Positions 42,351 through 52,116 of a DNA stretch of 64,000 nt are shown here, piece by piece; within the stretch, counting starts at the first letter, position 1, and each line of letters opens with the position of its first letter. Below the pieces are notes generated by a model, which had not been told where the DNA came from, searched no databases, and saw nothing but the letters and a program-made list of their open reading frames with translations. A program made the translations under genes and the position numbers. The stretch lies in the NCBI RefSeq assembly GCF_008830225.1, contig NZ_WAIE01000001.1, forward strand, positions 1,256,838 to 1,320,837, given 5' to 3'. This DNA comes from Pseudodesulfovibrio senegalensis. GTDB taxonomy: Bacteria; Desulfobacterota; Desulfovibrionia; Desulfovibrionales; Desulfovibrionaceae.

Positions 42351-43014
42351 GCAACTCCGGGATGTTGTTGTGCAGGGTGTCGGGCAGAATATCCATCAAG
42401 ATGCCCCGGGCTGCGGTTTTGTCGCGCACTTTCAGGGCATCGGCAAGTTCGGAAAATACAAGTGAACGAAATACATCCGTGTTTTGCCGGGTCTCAAGCC
42501 CGAGGTCAAGCATGCGCGGCCGCAATCGTCCCATGAGGGCAAGGACAAGACCGTACTCATCGCCGATAAGCCCATCGATTTCAGCACGCACGCGCCGGGC
42601 CATGGCAGGGCTCTTCCCCGCGGTTGAAACGGCAATGCACAGGTCTCCCCGCCGTACTGATCCGGGCACGATAAAGTGTCCCCTGTCCGGTTGGTCCGCG
42701 ATATTGCACAAAATGCCGCGGCGTTCGCATTGCTGAGCGATTTTCCCATTCACGACACTGTCGCTGGTACAGGCAAAGGCCAGATTGATACCGTCCAGGT
42801 CCTCTACAACAAACTCTCTGCGTGCAAAACAGACATTGCCGCACGAAGTACACACGGTTTCCATGTCTTCGGAAGCTTTGGCCGTATCCACGACCAGAAC
42901 GGAACATGCCCCGGCCTCGGCCAGAGAGCGGGCCTTGCGACAGCCCACACCGCCACCGCCCACCACAAGACAATGCATCCGTTCAAGATTGATGAACAAG
43001 GGATAATAACGCAT
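42334..43014 (-). CDS. Precorrin-2 dehydrogenase / siroheme synthase N-terminal type (SirC)
   Basis: A 226-residue protein of the Met8/CysG-N family. It has the NAD-binding CLVVGGGGVGCRKARSLAEAG, the catalytic Asp region CNIADQPDRGHFIVPGSVRRGDL and AVSTAGKSPAMARRVR. It oxidises precorrin-2 to sirohydrochlorin; the ferrochelatase role is possible. Desulfovibrio makes haem from siroheme, so it may serve both. I use the ATG at 43014, which gives RYYPLFINL directly; the ATG at 43032 adds six residues, and neither start has a good ribosome-binding site. Confidence 0.86.
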   Translation of the reverse strand: MRYYPLFINLERMHCLVVGGGGVGCRKARSLAEAGACSVLVVDTAKASEDMETVCTSCGNVCFARREFVVEDLDGINLAFACTSDSVVNGKIAQQCERRGILCNIADQPDRGHFIVPGSVRRGDLCIAVSTAGKSPAMARRVRAEIDGLIGDEYGLVLALMGRLRPRMLDLGLETRQNTDVFRSLVFSELADALKVRDKTAARGILMDILPDTLHNNIPELLDGLV

Positions 43015-43124
43015 CAATGGTTCATACACCATGGCAGGGCGGGCTGTAAAACCCCATTTCAGCCCTGTTTTCTTGCCATGTTCGCTGGTTATGCGCTAAA
43101 CGAATCGTAAATCGACCACAAGCA

Positions 43125-44375
43125 ATGAAACACTACCTCGTCATACAACTCGCTCGCTTCGGCGACCTGCTGCAAACCAAGCGCCTGCTTGCCACCTTGC
43201 TGGCACGGGGCGACGGACAGGTGCACCTGTGTCTGGATAATTCCCTGCAATCGCTGGCAACCATGGTCTTCCCGCAGGTACAGCTGCACCCGATCACCGC
43301 ACACGGAACCGGCCTGAGCCGCGAACAGGCGTACACGGTCATGTTTCAGGACAACCGTTCGGCTTTTGCCGAACTCAAGGCAAGACAGTTTGACGAGGTC
43401 TACAACCTGAATTTCTCGCCGCTCAACTTCCGGCTCGCGGCACTGTTCGATCCGGACACGGTTCGGGGCCATGCATGGCACAACGGACAGGAAATAAGCT
43501 CGCAATGGGCACGCATGGCCATGCAGTGGTCCAGATTGCGCAGGCAATCCATCAATCTCGTGGATTTCTGGGCCTATTATTGCCGGGACGCCGTTGCCCC
43601 GGCAACAGTCAACCCGAAAGCCACCCCGCAAGGCGACAATATCGGCATAGTACTCTCTGGCCGGGAGTCACGACGTTCCATTCCACTCGAATTACTTAGC
43701 AAATACGCCACAGCCCTTGCGAGGCTGAACAAATCAGGACGAATACTGCTGCTGGGCAGCCTCTCGGAAAAACACGCGGGCAAGACATTGCTCAAATCAC
43801 TGACCAAGGATGTTGCAGAAAAAACCGACAACCTTGCCGGAAAAACCGATTGGAAAGATCTGGTGGACGCGCTGGGTTCAATGAAACAAATCCTGACACC
43901 GGATACCGGCACCATGCATCTTGCCGCGCACCTCGGTATTCCGGTCACGGCCTTTTTTCTTTCCTCGGCATGGTGCTTCGAGACCGGCCCCTACGGCGAG
44001 GGACATACGGTCTTTCAGGCAATCCGGGACTGTCTGCCGTGTCTGGAAAGCGATCCATGTCCACACAAAATCGCATGTCTGAACGGCTTTGCCGATCCGA
44101 ATTTCATTCGCTTCATGATCACGGAAAAAACAGAACTGGTCCCGCCGGGCATCAACGCCTACACCACGCAAACCGATGATTTTGGCGTCGACAACATACT
44201 TCTGGCGGGAAACGACCCGGACAAGGCTGCCCGCGACGAGTTCAAGAAATTCCTCGGACGCCATGTGGGACAGGGTTGTCCGTTGGGCGACAACGCCCAC
44301 CAACTGGCAATGAAAATGTATCGAGACAAGGACTGGGCAACGCGCCCCAGCCCGGAATCTCGACGCATTTCATAG
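43125..44375 (+). CDS. Glycosyltransferase family 9 (heptosyltransferase-like)
   Basis: A 416-residue GT-B enzyme. It has the N-terminal QLARFGDLLQTKRLL and the C-terminal TPDTGTMHLAAHLGIPVTAFF motif common to ADP-heptose transferases. It should add a sugar to lipopolysaccharide or a glycan at the inner membrane. The long C-terminal tail past residue 320, with several Cys, is less conserved. It is divergent from sirC and is followed by a second glycosyltransferase gene that starts 68 bases after it. Confidence 0.86.
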   Translation: MKHYLVIQLARFGDLLQTKRLLATLLARGDGQVHLCLDNSLQSLATMVFPQVQLHPITAHGTGLSREQAYTVMFQDNRSAFAELKARQFDEVYNLNFSPLNFRLAALFDPDTVRGHAWHNGQEISSQWARMAMQWSRLRRQSINLVDFWAYYCRDAVAPATVNPKATPQGDNIGIVLSGRESRRSIPLELLSKYATALARLNKSGRILLLGSLSEKHAGKTLLKSLTKDVAEKTDNLAGKTDWKDLVDALGSMKQILTPDTGTMHLAAHLGIPVTAFFLSSAWCFETGPYGEGHTVFQAIRDCLPCLESDPCPHKIACLNGFADPNFIRFMITEKTELVPPGINAYTTQTDDFGVDNILLAGNDPDKAARDEFKKFLGRHVGQGCPLGDNAHQLAMKMYRDKDWATRPSPESRRIS

Positions 44376-44443
44376 AAAATCAACGCCTGACAAGGCTGAG
44401 ACGAACCAAAAGACCAACACGGATGAAGACCGGAGCCAGCGTC

Positions 44444-45718
44444 ATGCCCGAAAACCACTTGCGAATCCTCGTTGTCCTGCCCATGTATGGAGGCTCGTTG
44501 CCCGTGGGGCGCTTTTGCGCTGATGCACTTGCCGAACTCGGACATATCGTGGAAACCTTCGAAGCCCCTGAATTCCATACTGCTTACGAAGCGCTCAAGA
44601 ACCTCAAGGTGACGGGTGACCGGCTGGAATATCTCCAGAACAGCTTTCTGCAAACCGTCAGTCAGGCCATTCTGGCCAAGGTGGAAACATTCGAGCCGGA
44701 CATGGTGCTTTCCATGGCCCAGGCGCCGCTTTCACATCAGGCGCTCAGACGGCTGCGCAAGGACAATGTGGTCACGGCCATGTGGTTTGTGGAGGATTAT
44801 CGACTGTTTACCTACTGGAAATCCTACGCACCGTTCTACGATATTTTTGCGGTCATCCAGAAAACACCATTTTTCGAGGAACTTGAAAGCATCGGCGTGC
44901 ACAACGCCCTGTATCTGCCTCTGGCCGCACATCCTCCGTTTCACAAGCCAATCGAGCTAAACTCCATTGACCGTCAGAAATTCGGTTCGGATATTTCGTT
45001 CATGGGCGCGGGCTATGCCAACAGACGCGTGGCCTTTCGCAAGCTTGTGGGGCGCGATTTCAAGATATGGGGCTCGGAATGGAACGGCGACCACGTGCTT
45101 GAACCGTTGGTGCAAATGAAGGGCAGACGCGTCAGTTCCGAAGAATGCGTCAAGATTTTCAACGCCACCACCATCAACCTGAACCTGCATTCCAGCGTGC
45201 AAAAGGAACAGCTGGTCACAGGCGGAGACTTCATCAACCCGCGAACCTTCGAACTCTGCTCCTGCGGCGCATTTCAGTTGGTGGACAAACGCACGCTCAT
45301 GGACGAAGCCTTTGCCCAAGGCGAACTGGCCACGTTCACGAGCATGGACGAGATGCTGTCCATGATCGACTTGTATCTCAACAATCCCGAAAAACGGCAA
45401 ATGATTGCGGAACGGGGGCAAAAACGGGTGCTCAAGGACCATACCTATACCGTACGCATGCAGACGCTCATCGATTTCACGGCCGAACGCATCCCCGGCT
45501 GGCCCGCTCAAAAGGAAAAACGGGATCTTTTCCCGACAGACTTCCCGGAAGAACTGAAACGGGACATCAACGCCCTGATCCATACCCTGAACCTGCCGGA
45601 AGACGTGGGTTTTGAAGATTTGGTCTGGGCGATCCGCCAACAACAGGGCACGCTCTCCGATCTGGAAACGGCCGTGCTCTTCCTTGATGAATGGCAGAAG
45701 CTCTACAAAAAGAAGTAA
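44444..45718 (+). CDS. CgeB-like glycosyltransferase
   Basis: A 424-residue protein. The N-terminal GT-B-like domain (ILVVLPMYGGSLPVGRFCADAL) and the C-terminal CgeB/group-1 domain (DISFMGAGYANRRVAFRKL, GGDFINPRTFELCSCGAFQLVD, LYLNNPEKRQMIAERG) are seen. I choose the ATG at 44444 with CGGAG eight bases upstream; an ATG at 44423 is possible. With the GT9 gene it forms a two-gene glycan cluster. The acceptor, a surface glycan or flagellin, is unknown. Confidence 0.83.
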   Translation: MPENHLRILVVLPMYGGSLPVGRFCADALAELGHIVETFEAPEFHTAYEALKNLKVTGDRLEYLQNSFLQTVSQAILAKVETFEPDMVLSMAQAPLSHQALRRLRKDNVVTAMWFVEDYRLFTYWKSYAPFYDIFAVIQKTPFFEELESIGVHNALYLPLAAHPPFHKPIELNSIDRQKFGSDISFMGAGYANRRVAFRKLVGRDFKIWGSEWNGDHVLEPLVQMKGRRVSSEECVKIFNATTINLNLHSSVQKEQLVTGGDFINPRTFELCSCGAFQLVDKRTLMDEAFAQGELATFTSMDEMLSMIDLYLNNPEKRQMIAERGQKRVLKDHTYTVRMQTLIDFTAERIPGWPAQKEKRDLFPTDFPEELKRDINALIHTLNLPEDVGFEDLVWAIRQQQGTLSDLETAVLFLDEWQKLYKKK

Positions 45719-45739
45719 GGCGCAAAACCCGCTTGCAGC

Positions 45740-46966
45740 CTATCGATTCTGCTTCCTGAACTGACGAAGCCACGCGTTGAGTTTTGGCTCTTCACCCTGA
45801 TCCTTGGCGTGGTAAAATGAACGCGTGGACAGAGAAGAGGGCAGGTATTCCTGATCCGCCCACGCCTTGGGGAAATTATGTGGATACAGATAGCCCCGGC
45901 CATAGCCCCACTCCCTGTGCAAGGCCGTTGAGGCGTTGCGCAGGTGCAGCGGCACGGGCTGGGCACCATTTTCCCGTATTTCCTTCTGGGTATTGCGGTA
46001 GGCGGAATACGTGGAATTGCTTTTAGGGGAAAGGGCAAGATACACGGCGGTTTCCGCCATGATGATGCCGCCTTCGGGCATGCCCACCGTTTCCACGGCC
46101 TGATGACAGGCAACGGCCATGGAAAGGGCCTGCGGATTGCCAAGCCCGATATCCTCGGACGCGGAAATGATCAGCCGACGCGAAACGAAACGGGGGTCTT
46201 CGCCGCTCTCCAGCAGGGAGGTCATGTAATACACGGCCGCATCGGGATCGCTACCGCGAATGGATTTGATCATGGCCGAGGCCAGCTCATAGTGAGAGTC
46301 TCCATCCCGGTCGCCACGAATGACCACATCAGGCAGGGTCTGGCGCAAACTCTCCACATCCAGCTTGTCCGCCGGAAGTTCCGAAGCATATTCAAGAAGA
46401 TTCAACAGCGTGCGGGCATCGCCTCCAGCCATGGTGGCCAGAAAACGTTGGCTCTCCTCCGGAATATCCAGACCGAGTTCCTGCGCTCCGCGTGCGGCCA
46501 CCTTTGCCAGTTCATCACGGCTCAAGGGACGCAAGCGCAAAACATGCAGACGAGAAAGCAGTTGCCGGGTCACGCTGTAGGAGGGATTCTCCGTGGTGCT
46601 GGCAATCATGGTGATTTCACCGGACTCGAGAATCGGCAGAAAAAAGTCCTGTTGCGACTTTGAGAAGCGGTGCAGTTCATCGAGAACCAGAATATTATTT
46701 CCTGGCAATTTCTTGCGCAGGGCGGTCAAGCCGGCCTCGGGCGCACTCAGACGAATAAACGGTTTCCCGGAATTCTTGGCCAGCAAGAGAGCGAGCGTGG
46801 ATTTGCCGCAGCCCGGTGGGCCGAACAACAGCAAGCTCGGCATCCTGTGGGATTGGCGAATGGCATCGATCCGATTCATTATGTGGCTCTGACCGATGAA
46901 TTCGACAAGGTCCGAAGGACGAATCCTGTCCGCAAGAGGCTGATTTTCCGTTATTTCGAGCTTCAC
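45740..46966 (-). CDS. rarA: Replication-associated recombination protein RarA (MgsA)
   Basis: A 408-residue AAA+ ATPase. It has LADRIRPSDLVEFIGQSHI, Walker A FGPPGCGKSTLALLLA, Walker B ILVLDELHRFSKSQQD, sensor 1 ASTTENPS, and the C-terminal ISASEDIGLGNPQAL and SNSTYSAYR motifs. It acts on stalled forks with SSB. The GTG at 46966 overlaps the rsmE stop (GTGA) and follows GGGGAGGTG, which is better supported than the ATG upstream inside rsmE. Confidence 0.94.
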   Translation of the reverse strand: MKLEITENQPLADRIRPSDLVEFIGQSHIMNRIDAIRQSHRMPSLLLFGPPGCGKSTLALLLAKNSGKPFIRLSAPEAGLTALRKKLPGNNILVLDELHRFSKSQQDFFLPILESGEITMIASTTENPSYSVTRQLLSRLHVLRLRPLSRDELAKVAARGAQELGLDIPEESQRFLATMAGGDARTLLNLLEYASELPADKLDVESLRQTLPDVVIRGDRDGDSHYELASAMIKSIRGSDPDAAVYYMTSLLESGEDPRFVSRRLIISASEDIGLGNPQALSMAVACHQAVETVGMPEGGIIMAETAVYLALSPKSNSTYSAYRNTQKEIRENGAQPVPLHLRNASTALHREWGYGRGYLYPHNFPKAWADQEYLPSSLSTRSFYHAKDQGEEPKLNAWLRQFRKQNR

Positions 46967-47712
46967 TTGGCACCTCCCCGCAAGGATCGTGTGTAAAAGG
47001 AAAGACTCAGGCAATGCAAGGCTGCGGTTTCCCAACGCAAGACGCTTTGCCCCAAAGAAACTGGCTGCATATCAGCACCGATCAGGCGTTCGGCCTCGAT
47101 ATCGGAAAAGCCCCCCTCGGGGCCGATAACGACCAGCGATTTACCCAAGGTAAAATCGTCCGGGCCCAGCAGATTGCCGGAATCCTCTTTTTCCCAAGCG
47201 AGAAAAGCATGATCAAAGCGTGATCTTTGCTGCATCAACGCATCGATACCACCATTAACAATCTGAATTTCAGGCAAAAAAACGGAGCCACACTGTTTAG
47301 CCGCCTGAATGCAGCGATCCCGCCACGTGGCCTTTGCCTCCTCCGGCAAACGTCCCTGGCTAAAATCCGCCTGCCAGAACCAGATACCGCAAGCGCCCAG
47401 TTCCACGGCTTTTTCCAACAGAAAACCACGCCGCGAAGATTTACCCCAACCCAAGGCCAGCCACAGGCCGTCGGTCGGCGTTTCACAGACATGCAGGGAT
47501 TCGGCAATCAGCTCTGCCTTGTTGCGACCGGCATGATCCAGGCGAAACATTCCATGCCTGCCGTCCCCGTCAAACAGGCGCACCTGTGCCCCGGCAGGAG
47601 TGCGCAGTACCTTAAGCATGTGCCGCGCTTCAGCCTTGTCCAACGTCACGGATTGGCCCACGGATTGCGGCCACAGCTTTGGGTCGAGATGGAATGTGTT
47701 GAGTCTGCCCAT
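46963..47712 (-). CDS. rsmE: 16S rRNA m3U1498 methyltransferase RsmE
   Basis: A 249-residue SPOUT methyltransferase. The N-terminal PUA-like part (HMLKVLRTPAGAQVRLFDGDG) and the knot motifs VVIGPEGGFSDIEAERL and SLGQSVLRWETAALHCL are clear. It modifies U1498 of 16S rRNA. The start is four codons before the conserved FHLDP. It overlaps rarA by four bases and lies just downstream of the lysA terminator. Confidence 0.92.
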   Translation of the reverse strand: MGRLNTFHLDPKLWPQSVGQSVTLDKAEARHMLKVLRTPAGAQVRLFDGDGRHGMFRLDHAGRNKAELIAESLHVCETPTDGLWLALGWGKSSRRGFLLEKAVELGACGIWFWQADFSQGRLPEEAKATWRDRCIQAAKQCGSVFLPEIQIVNGGIDALMQQRSRFDHAFLAWEKEDSGNLLGPDDFTLGKSLVVIGPEGGFSDIEAERLIGADMQPVSLGQSVLRWETAALHCLSLSFYTRSLRGGAK

Positions 47713-47715
47713 AGA

Positions 47716-47749
47716 AAAGAAAAGGAGAGCCGGGATTTCCCGGCTCTCC
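47716..47749 (-). terminator. Intrinsic terminator after lysA
   Basis: On the minus strand GGAGAGCCGGG and CCCGGCTCTCC (47749-47739 with 47734-47724) form an 11-bp stem with a 4-base loop, followed by TTTTCTTTT. Confidence 0.82.
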
Positions 47750-47765
47750 GACGGTATCAGGTTTA

Positions 47766-49001
47766 TTATTCGCCCCGAACGAGATCCTCGTAGGATTCGC
47801 GTGCACGGGCAACAGTCACGGTGTCGCCATCAACCAACAGTTCGCAGGCGCGCCTGCGGGAATTGTAATTGGACGACATGGTAAAACCGTAGGCACCGGC
47901 CGAAAATACGGCCAACAGTTCACCCTCGTGCACTGCAGGCATTTCACGGTCCCGGGCAAGAAAATCCCCGGACTCGCAAATGGGGCCGACAACATCCACG
48001 GTCAGTTCATCCCGACCATTTTGTTGTACTTCGGCAATACGATGGTAGGAGTCATAAAGCGAAGGACGGATAAGGTCGTTCATGGCCGCATCCACGATCA
48101 CGAAATCGCGGCTGGGGGTCTTTTTCGTGTAGACGACCTCGGTAACCATGATCCCGGCGTTGCCGGAAATCACACGACCGGGTTCAAAAATCACGGTCAG
48201 CGGCAATTCCTGCAACTTTTCGCTCAACGCCTTGCCGAATTCAGCCGGGTGGGGCGGTTCCTCTTCATTGTACGTGATGCCCAGCCCTCCGCCAAGATCG
48301 AGATAGGAAATGGAAATCCCCATGTCCTTGAGCCTGTTGTAAAAAGCAATCAGCTTGTCCAGCGCCTCGAGAAACGGCTCAATGGTGGTCAACTGCGAAC
48401 CAATATGGCAATCCATGCCCACAGGCTCCACAGCATCCATCTCCTTGGCCCGTTGGTAAGCCTTCAGGGAATGTTCGATGTCCAGACCGAACTTGTTTTT
48501 CTTCATTCCCGTGGAAATGTAGGGATGGGTCTTGGGATCAACATCGGGATTGATGCGAAATCCTACACGCGCAACCTTTCCCATGGATTTGGCTACCTTG
48601 TTGATACGCTCGAGCTCGGCCATGGATTCCACGTTGAACATGAGAATATCGGCCTCGAGAGCCTCCCGGATTTCCTGGGCTTTTTTGCCCACGCCCGAAT
48701 AGACGATCTTGCTTGCGGGAACTCCGGCCTTGAGCGCGCGGTACAACTCGCCGCCGGAAACAATGTCCATTCCAGCCCCCATCTCGGCCAGAAGACGCAA
48801 CACCGAAAGATTGGAATTTGCCTTCACCGAATAGCAGGTCATGTGTTTCAGGCCGTTGAATGCGGAATCAAAAGCCTGAAAATGACGCCGCAGGGTGGCG
48901 GCGGAATACACGTAGAGCGGCGTTCCATACTTTTCGGCCAACTCGGGAACGCCGATCTCCTCGGCGTGGAGCGTGCCGTTGCGGTATTGGAAGTGATGCA
49001 T
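47766..49001 (-). CDS. lysA: Diaminopimelate decarboxylase
   Basis: A 411-residue PLP-dependent alanine racemase-fold enzyme. The PLP Lys is in CYSVKANSNLSVLRLL; also present are HIGSQLT, LDLGGGLGITY, EPGRVISGNAG and CESGDFLARDR. It makes L-lysine from meso-DAP. The start at 49001 has AAGGAG nine bases upstream; the ATG at 49010 abuts the same site. It is downstream of the lipoprotein gene. DapL upstream in the same pathway is encoded at 58111. Confidence 0.95.
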   Translation of the reverse strand: MHHFQYRNGTLHAEEIGVPELAEKYGTPLYVYSAATLRRHFQAFDSAFNGLKHMTCYSVKANSNLSVLRLLAEMGAGMDIVSGGELYRALKAGVPASKIVYSGVGKKAQEIREALEADILMFNVESMAELERINKVAKSMGKVARVGFRINPDVDPKTHPYISTGMKKNKFGLDIEHSLKAYQRAKEMDAVEPVGMDCHIGSQLTTIEPFLEALDKLIAFYNRLKDMGISISYLDLGGGLGITYNEEEPPHPAEFGKALSEKLQELPLTVIFEPGRVISGNAGIMVTEVVYTKKTPSRDFVIVDAAMNDLIRPSLYDSYHRIAEVQQNGRDELTVDVVGPICESGDFLARDREMPAVHEGELLAVFSAGAYGFTMSSNYNSRRRACELLVDGDTVTVARARESYEDLVRGE

Positions 49002-49030
49002 GGCGCTCATCTCCTTGAAGCGTTGATATA

Positions 49031-49468
49031 TTAAGGTGATGCGACAAAAATATCTGTGTAAGTATACGCTGTGGTGTTGAGGTCGTTGACCCCGATGATA
49101 CGAAATCTGTATTCCATGGCCGGCTTCAGACCGCAATAGGAAATGCGCAGCCTGTTGCCTTCGAGATCAAAACCCGGATCACCACGGGAAAAACGCATGG
49201 TCCGGCGTGGCATGAACGGGCAGTCCGGGCAGCCCTGACCCGGTTCATTCCCCACCGGCTCGAACTGGACGTTGACGTAAGCCAATCTGTCGACTGCGCC
49301 CTTGACCTGAACATTGACCACCAAACATCCTTCACTGCGCTGTCCGTTAATCACAGAAAGGGTGAATGTATCCTCGCCCTTGTCCGCACTCGGCCATTCC
49401 TTCTTGCCGAGCGCACAGCCGGAAACAAGGAACAGACAGCATATGAAGGCGATACAACGAAGATACAT
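49031..49468 (-). CDS. Hypothetical lipoprotein
   Basis: A 145-residue protein with a lipoprotein signal (CIAFICCLFLVSGC, lipobox LVSGC), so it is likely anchored in the outer or inner membrane facing the periplasm. The mature part is a beta-rich domain with a CPDCPFMPRR motif and AYTYTDIFVASP at the end, reminiscent of fibronectin-type folds. The ATG at 49468 follows GAGG at six bases and starts nine bases past the mutS stop. No function is recognisable. It is in the mutS-lysA run. Confidence 0.76.
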   Translation of the reverse strand: MYLRCIAFICCLFLVSGCALGKKEWPSADKGEDTFTLSVINGQRSEGCLVVNVQVKGAVDRLAYVNVQFEPVGNEPGQGCPDCPFMPRRTMRFSRGDPGFDLEGNRLRISYCGLKPAMEYRFRIIGVNDLNTTAYTYTDIFVASP

Positions 49469-49476
49469 GATTTTCC

Positions 49477-52110
49477 TCAAAGCAACTTCTTGAGTTTTCC
49501 GAGCATGGTCAGGGCCTGCAGGGGAGTCATGGCGTCCACATCGAGATCCGCGATCACGCCGAGCACGGGATGTTCCTGCACGGAATCCGCGGGTGCGGAT
49601 TCCGGGGCCATTCCCGGCAAAAGGGTCTGGCAGACCTGGTGAGCGCCAACGCCAGAGCCATCCTGCGATTTTTCCTCAAGTTGTGCAAGCAATTCACGGG
49701 CCCGTTCCACAACGGGCCTTGGCACGCCTGCCAGACGGGCCACCTCAATGCCGTAGCTCCTGTCTGCGGCACCGGGAACGAGCTTGCGCAGAAAAACAAT
49801 GTCTCCCTTCCACTCCTTGACGGCAATGTTCAGATTGCGCAGGCCCTCAATGTGGCCCTCCAGCGAAGTCAATTCATGGTAGTGTGTGGCGAAAAGGGTA
49901 CGGATGCCGCCACGCGCACGCCGCGCCAGTTCCTCGACAACCGCCCAAGCCAGGGCAAGGCCGTCAAAGGTGCTGGTTCCACGGCCTATTTCATCCAGAA
50001 TCACGAGGCTGCGGCTGGTGGCCTGACGCAGGATGCGGGCCGTTTCCATCATTTCGACCATGAAGGTACTTTGCCCCTGCGCAAGGTTGTCTGAAGCCCC
50101 GACCCGGGAAAAAACGCGGTCCACCATGCCGATTCTGGCATTTCTGGCCGGAACGAACGCACCGATCTGCGCCATGATCACCATGATCGCAACCTGACGC
50201 AACACCGTGGATTTACCGGCCATATTCGGACCGGTTATCAACAATATCCGACGGTTGGCATCAATCTGCACGTTGTTGGGAATATAGTTGGCCGCTCCGG
50301 TGGCATCTTCCACCACAGGATGCCGGCCGGACTCGATGTCGATTTCCATGCCGTCATGCAATTCCGGGCGCGACCAATCGTTGATCCGTGCGGCTTCGGC
50401 CAGGGATTGCCAATAATCCAGAGCGGCAACAACGCCTGCCATGAACAAAAAACGGCTACGGGCATCGGCCAGAACTTCGCGCAATTTCTGGAACAGGGCA
50501 TATTCAAGGGATTTGCGTTTTTCCGATGCGCTGAGCAACTTTTCCTCAAGTTCCTTGAGTTCAGGTGTGATGTAGCGCTCGCTGTTGACCAATGTTTGGC
50601 GACGAATGAAATGCTCGGGAATATCGCCTTGATATGACTTTGAGATCTCGAGATAGTATCCGAAGACCTTGTTGAATCCCAACTTGATCTTGGGAATGCC
50701 GCAGGCTTTTTTCTCCTGCTCCAGAAGGTCCTGAAGCCGGGCTTCTCCATGCTCAGTCAATTCGATCAGCTCATCCAACTCGCCATCGTAGCCGGTGCGA
50801 AAAAGGCCACCATCCGTGATCACGGGCGGCGGGCTGTCCACAAGAGCCTTGTGCAGCAGGGAGCTCAGGTCTTCCATGTCATCCCACTGCCGCAAGACCT
50901 TGCCCAATGCCGCCACATCCGCGGCGTCACTGTCCGCCAGCAAGACACGCAAACGGGGCAGAGAAGTCAGGCTGGTGCGTAATGCAATAAAATCCTTGGG
51001 GACAGCACGTCCGAGAAAGACCCTCGTACTCAGGCGCTCCATGTCGTACACCGTGTCCAACTCGCGCCGCACGTCCGCACGCAAGGCATCCCGTTCGAAC
51101 AAAGCCGAGACAACGTCCTGCGTCTCGATCACGGGCCGGCTGTCCCGCCACGGCTGACGCAAGCGGGTCTCCAGCAAACGTCCGCCCATGGGCGTCATGG
51201 TCCTGTCCAGAACACGCCACAGCGTTCCCTTGCCGCTGCGGCCATCCAAACGCCGGAAAATTTCGAGATTCTTTTCAGTGACCTCGTCCAGAAGCAGGTG
51301 CTTGCCGGGGTTGAGTGGCTTGAATTCACCAAGATGGTTGAAGTCTCCTTTTTGCGTCTGCTCCAGATACAAAAGCAAAGCGCCACAGCATCGCACCAAT
51401 TCGGGCTTGTTTTCCAAATCAACGGTATCGAGTGAGGAAACCCCCTGAGACTGGCAGACCCTCTCAGAGCCCCGATTGAAATCAAAATACGCCCCGGGAG
51501 CAACGGAAGTCACCTGTGCCGAAAGGTCGCCATATTGTGACGGCACGGTTCGTCCCTGCGCCAGCAACAACTCGCTTGGAGCAATCTTGGCGGCCCACTG
51601 CCAGAGATCGGGTTCCTTTTTGGAATGCAGGCCGGACCACTCTCCGGTGGAAAAATCAACCCATGCCACGCCGCCGCAACCCTTGGAAGAATCCCAATAC
51701 AATGCGGCAAGATAATTATGTTGCTTGGCCTTGAGCGAACTGTCTTCCACCACGGTTCCAGGAGTAAGCACACGGGTTACTGCCCGCTGCACCAATCCCT
51801 TGGCCTGTTTCGGATCCTCAATCTGATCGCAAATGGCGATCTTGAAACCCTGCTCAAGCAACTTGGCCAGATACGGTTCCACCGAATGATGCGGAACGCC
51901 GCACATGGGAATAGGGTTGTCGTCCTTGGGGTTGCGACTGGTCAACGCAATCTGGACGCTCCGCGCAACGATTTCCGCATCTTCAAAGAAAAGCTCATAA
52001 AAATCGCCCATGCGAAAGAAAAGCAGGGCATCCGGGTTTTCTTCCTTGAACCGCAGGTACTGCTCCAGCATGGGAGTCATCTTAATTTTGGACTGTATTG
52101 CAGTGCTCAC
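49477..52110 (-). CDS. mutS: DNA mismatch repair protein MutS
   Basis: An 877-residue MutS. The N-terminal mismatch domain has MTPMLEQYLRFKEENPDALL and RMGDFYELF (the Phe-x-Glu mismatch finger), Walker A is ITGPNMAGKSTVLRQVA, Walker B ILDEIGRGTSTFDG, followed by the H-t-H dimer domain. It recognises base mismatches with MutL. The likely start is the GTG at 52110, seven bases after the lapB stop, but a ribosome-binding site is lacking; the ATG at 52080, ten codons on, is an alternative. Confidence 0.96.
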   Translation of the reverse strand: MSTAIQSKIKMTPMLEQYLRFKEENPDALLFFRMGDFYELFFEDAEIVARSVQIALTSRNPKDDNPIPMCGVPHHSVEPYLAKLLEQGFKIAICDQIEDPKQAKGLVQRAVTRVLTPGTVVEDSSLKAKQHNYLAALYWDSSKGCGGVAWVDFSTGEWSGLHSKKEPDLWQWAAKIAPSELLLAQGRTVPSQYGDLSAQVTSVAPGAYFDFNRGSERVCQSQGVSSLDTVDLENKPELVRCCGALLLYLEQTQKGDFNHLGEFKPLNPGKHLLLDEVTEKNLEIFRRLDGRSGKGTLWRVLDRTMTPMGGRLLETRLRQPWRDSRPVIETQDVVSALFERDALRADVRRELDTVYDMERLSTRVFLGRAVPKDFIALRTSLTSLPRLRVLLADSDAADVAALGKVLRQWDDMEDLSSLLHKALVDSPPPVITDGGLFRTGYDGELDELIELTEHGEARLQDLLEQEKKACGIPKIKLGFNKVFGYYLEISKSYQGDIPEHFIRRQTLVNSERYITPELKELEEKLLSASEKRKSLEYALFQKLREVLADARSRFLFMAGVVAALDYWQSLAEAARINDWSRPELHDGMEIDIESGRHPVVEDATGAANYIPNNVQIDANRRILLITGPNMAGKSTVLRQVAIMVIMAQIGAFVPARNARIGMVDRVFSRVGASDNLAQGQSTFMVEMMETARILRQATSRSLVILDEIGRGTSTFDGLALAWAVVEELARRARGGIRTLFATHYHELTSLEGHIEGLRNLNIAVKEWKGDIVFLRKLVPGAADRSYGIEVARLAGVPRPVVERARELLAQLEEKSQDGSGVGAHQVCQTLLPGMAPESAPADSVQEHPVLGVIADLDVDAMTPLQALTMLGKLKKLL

Positions 52111-52116
52111 GTGATT

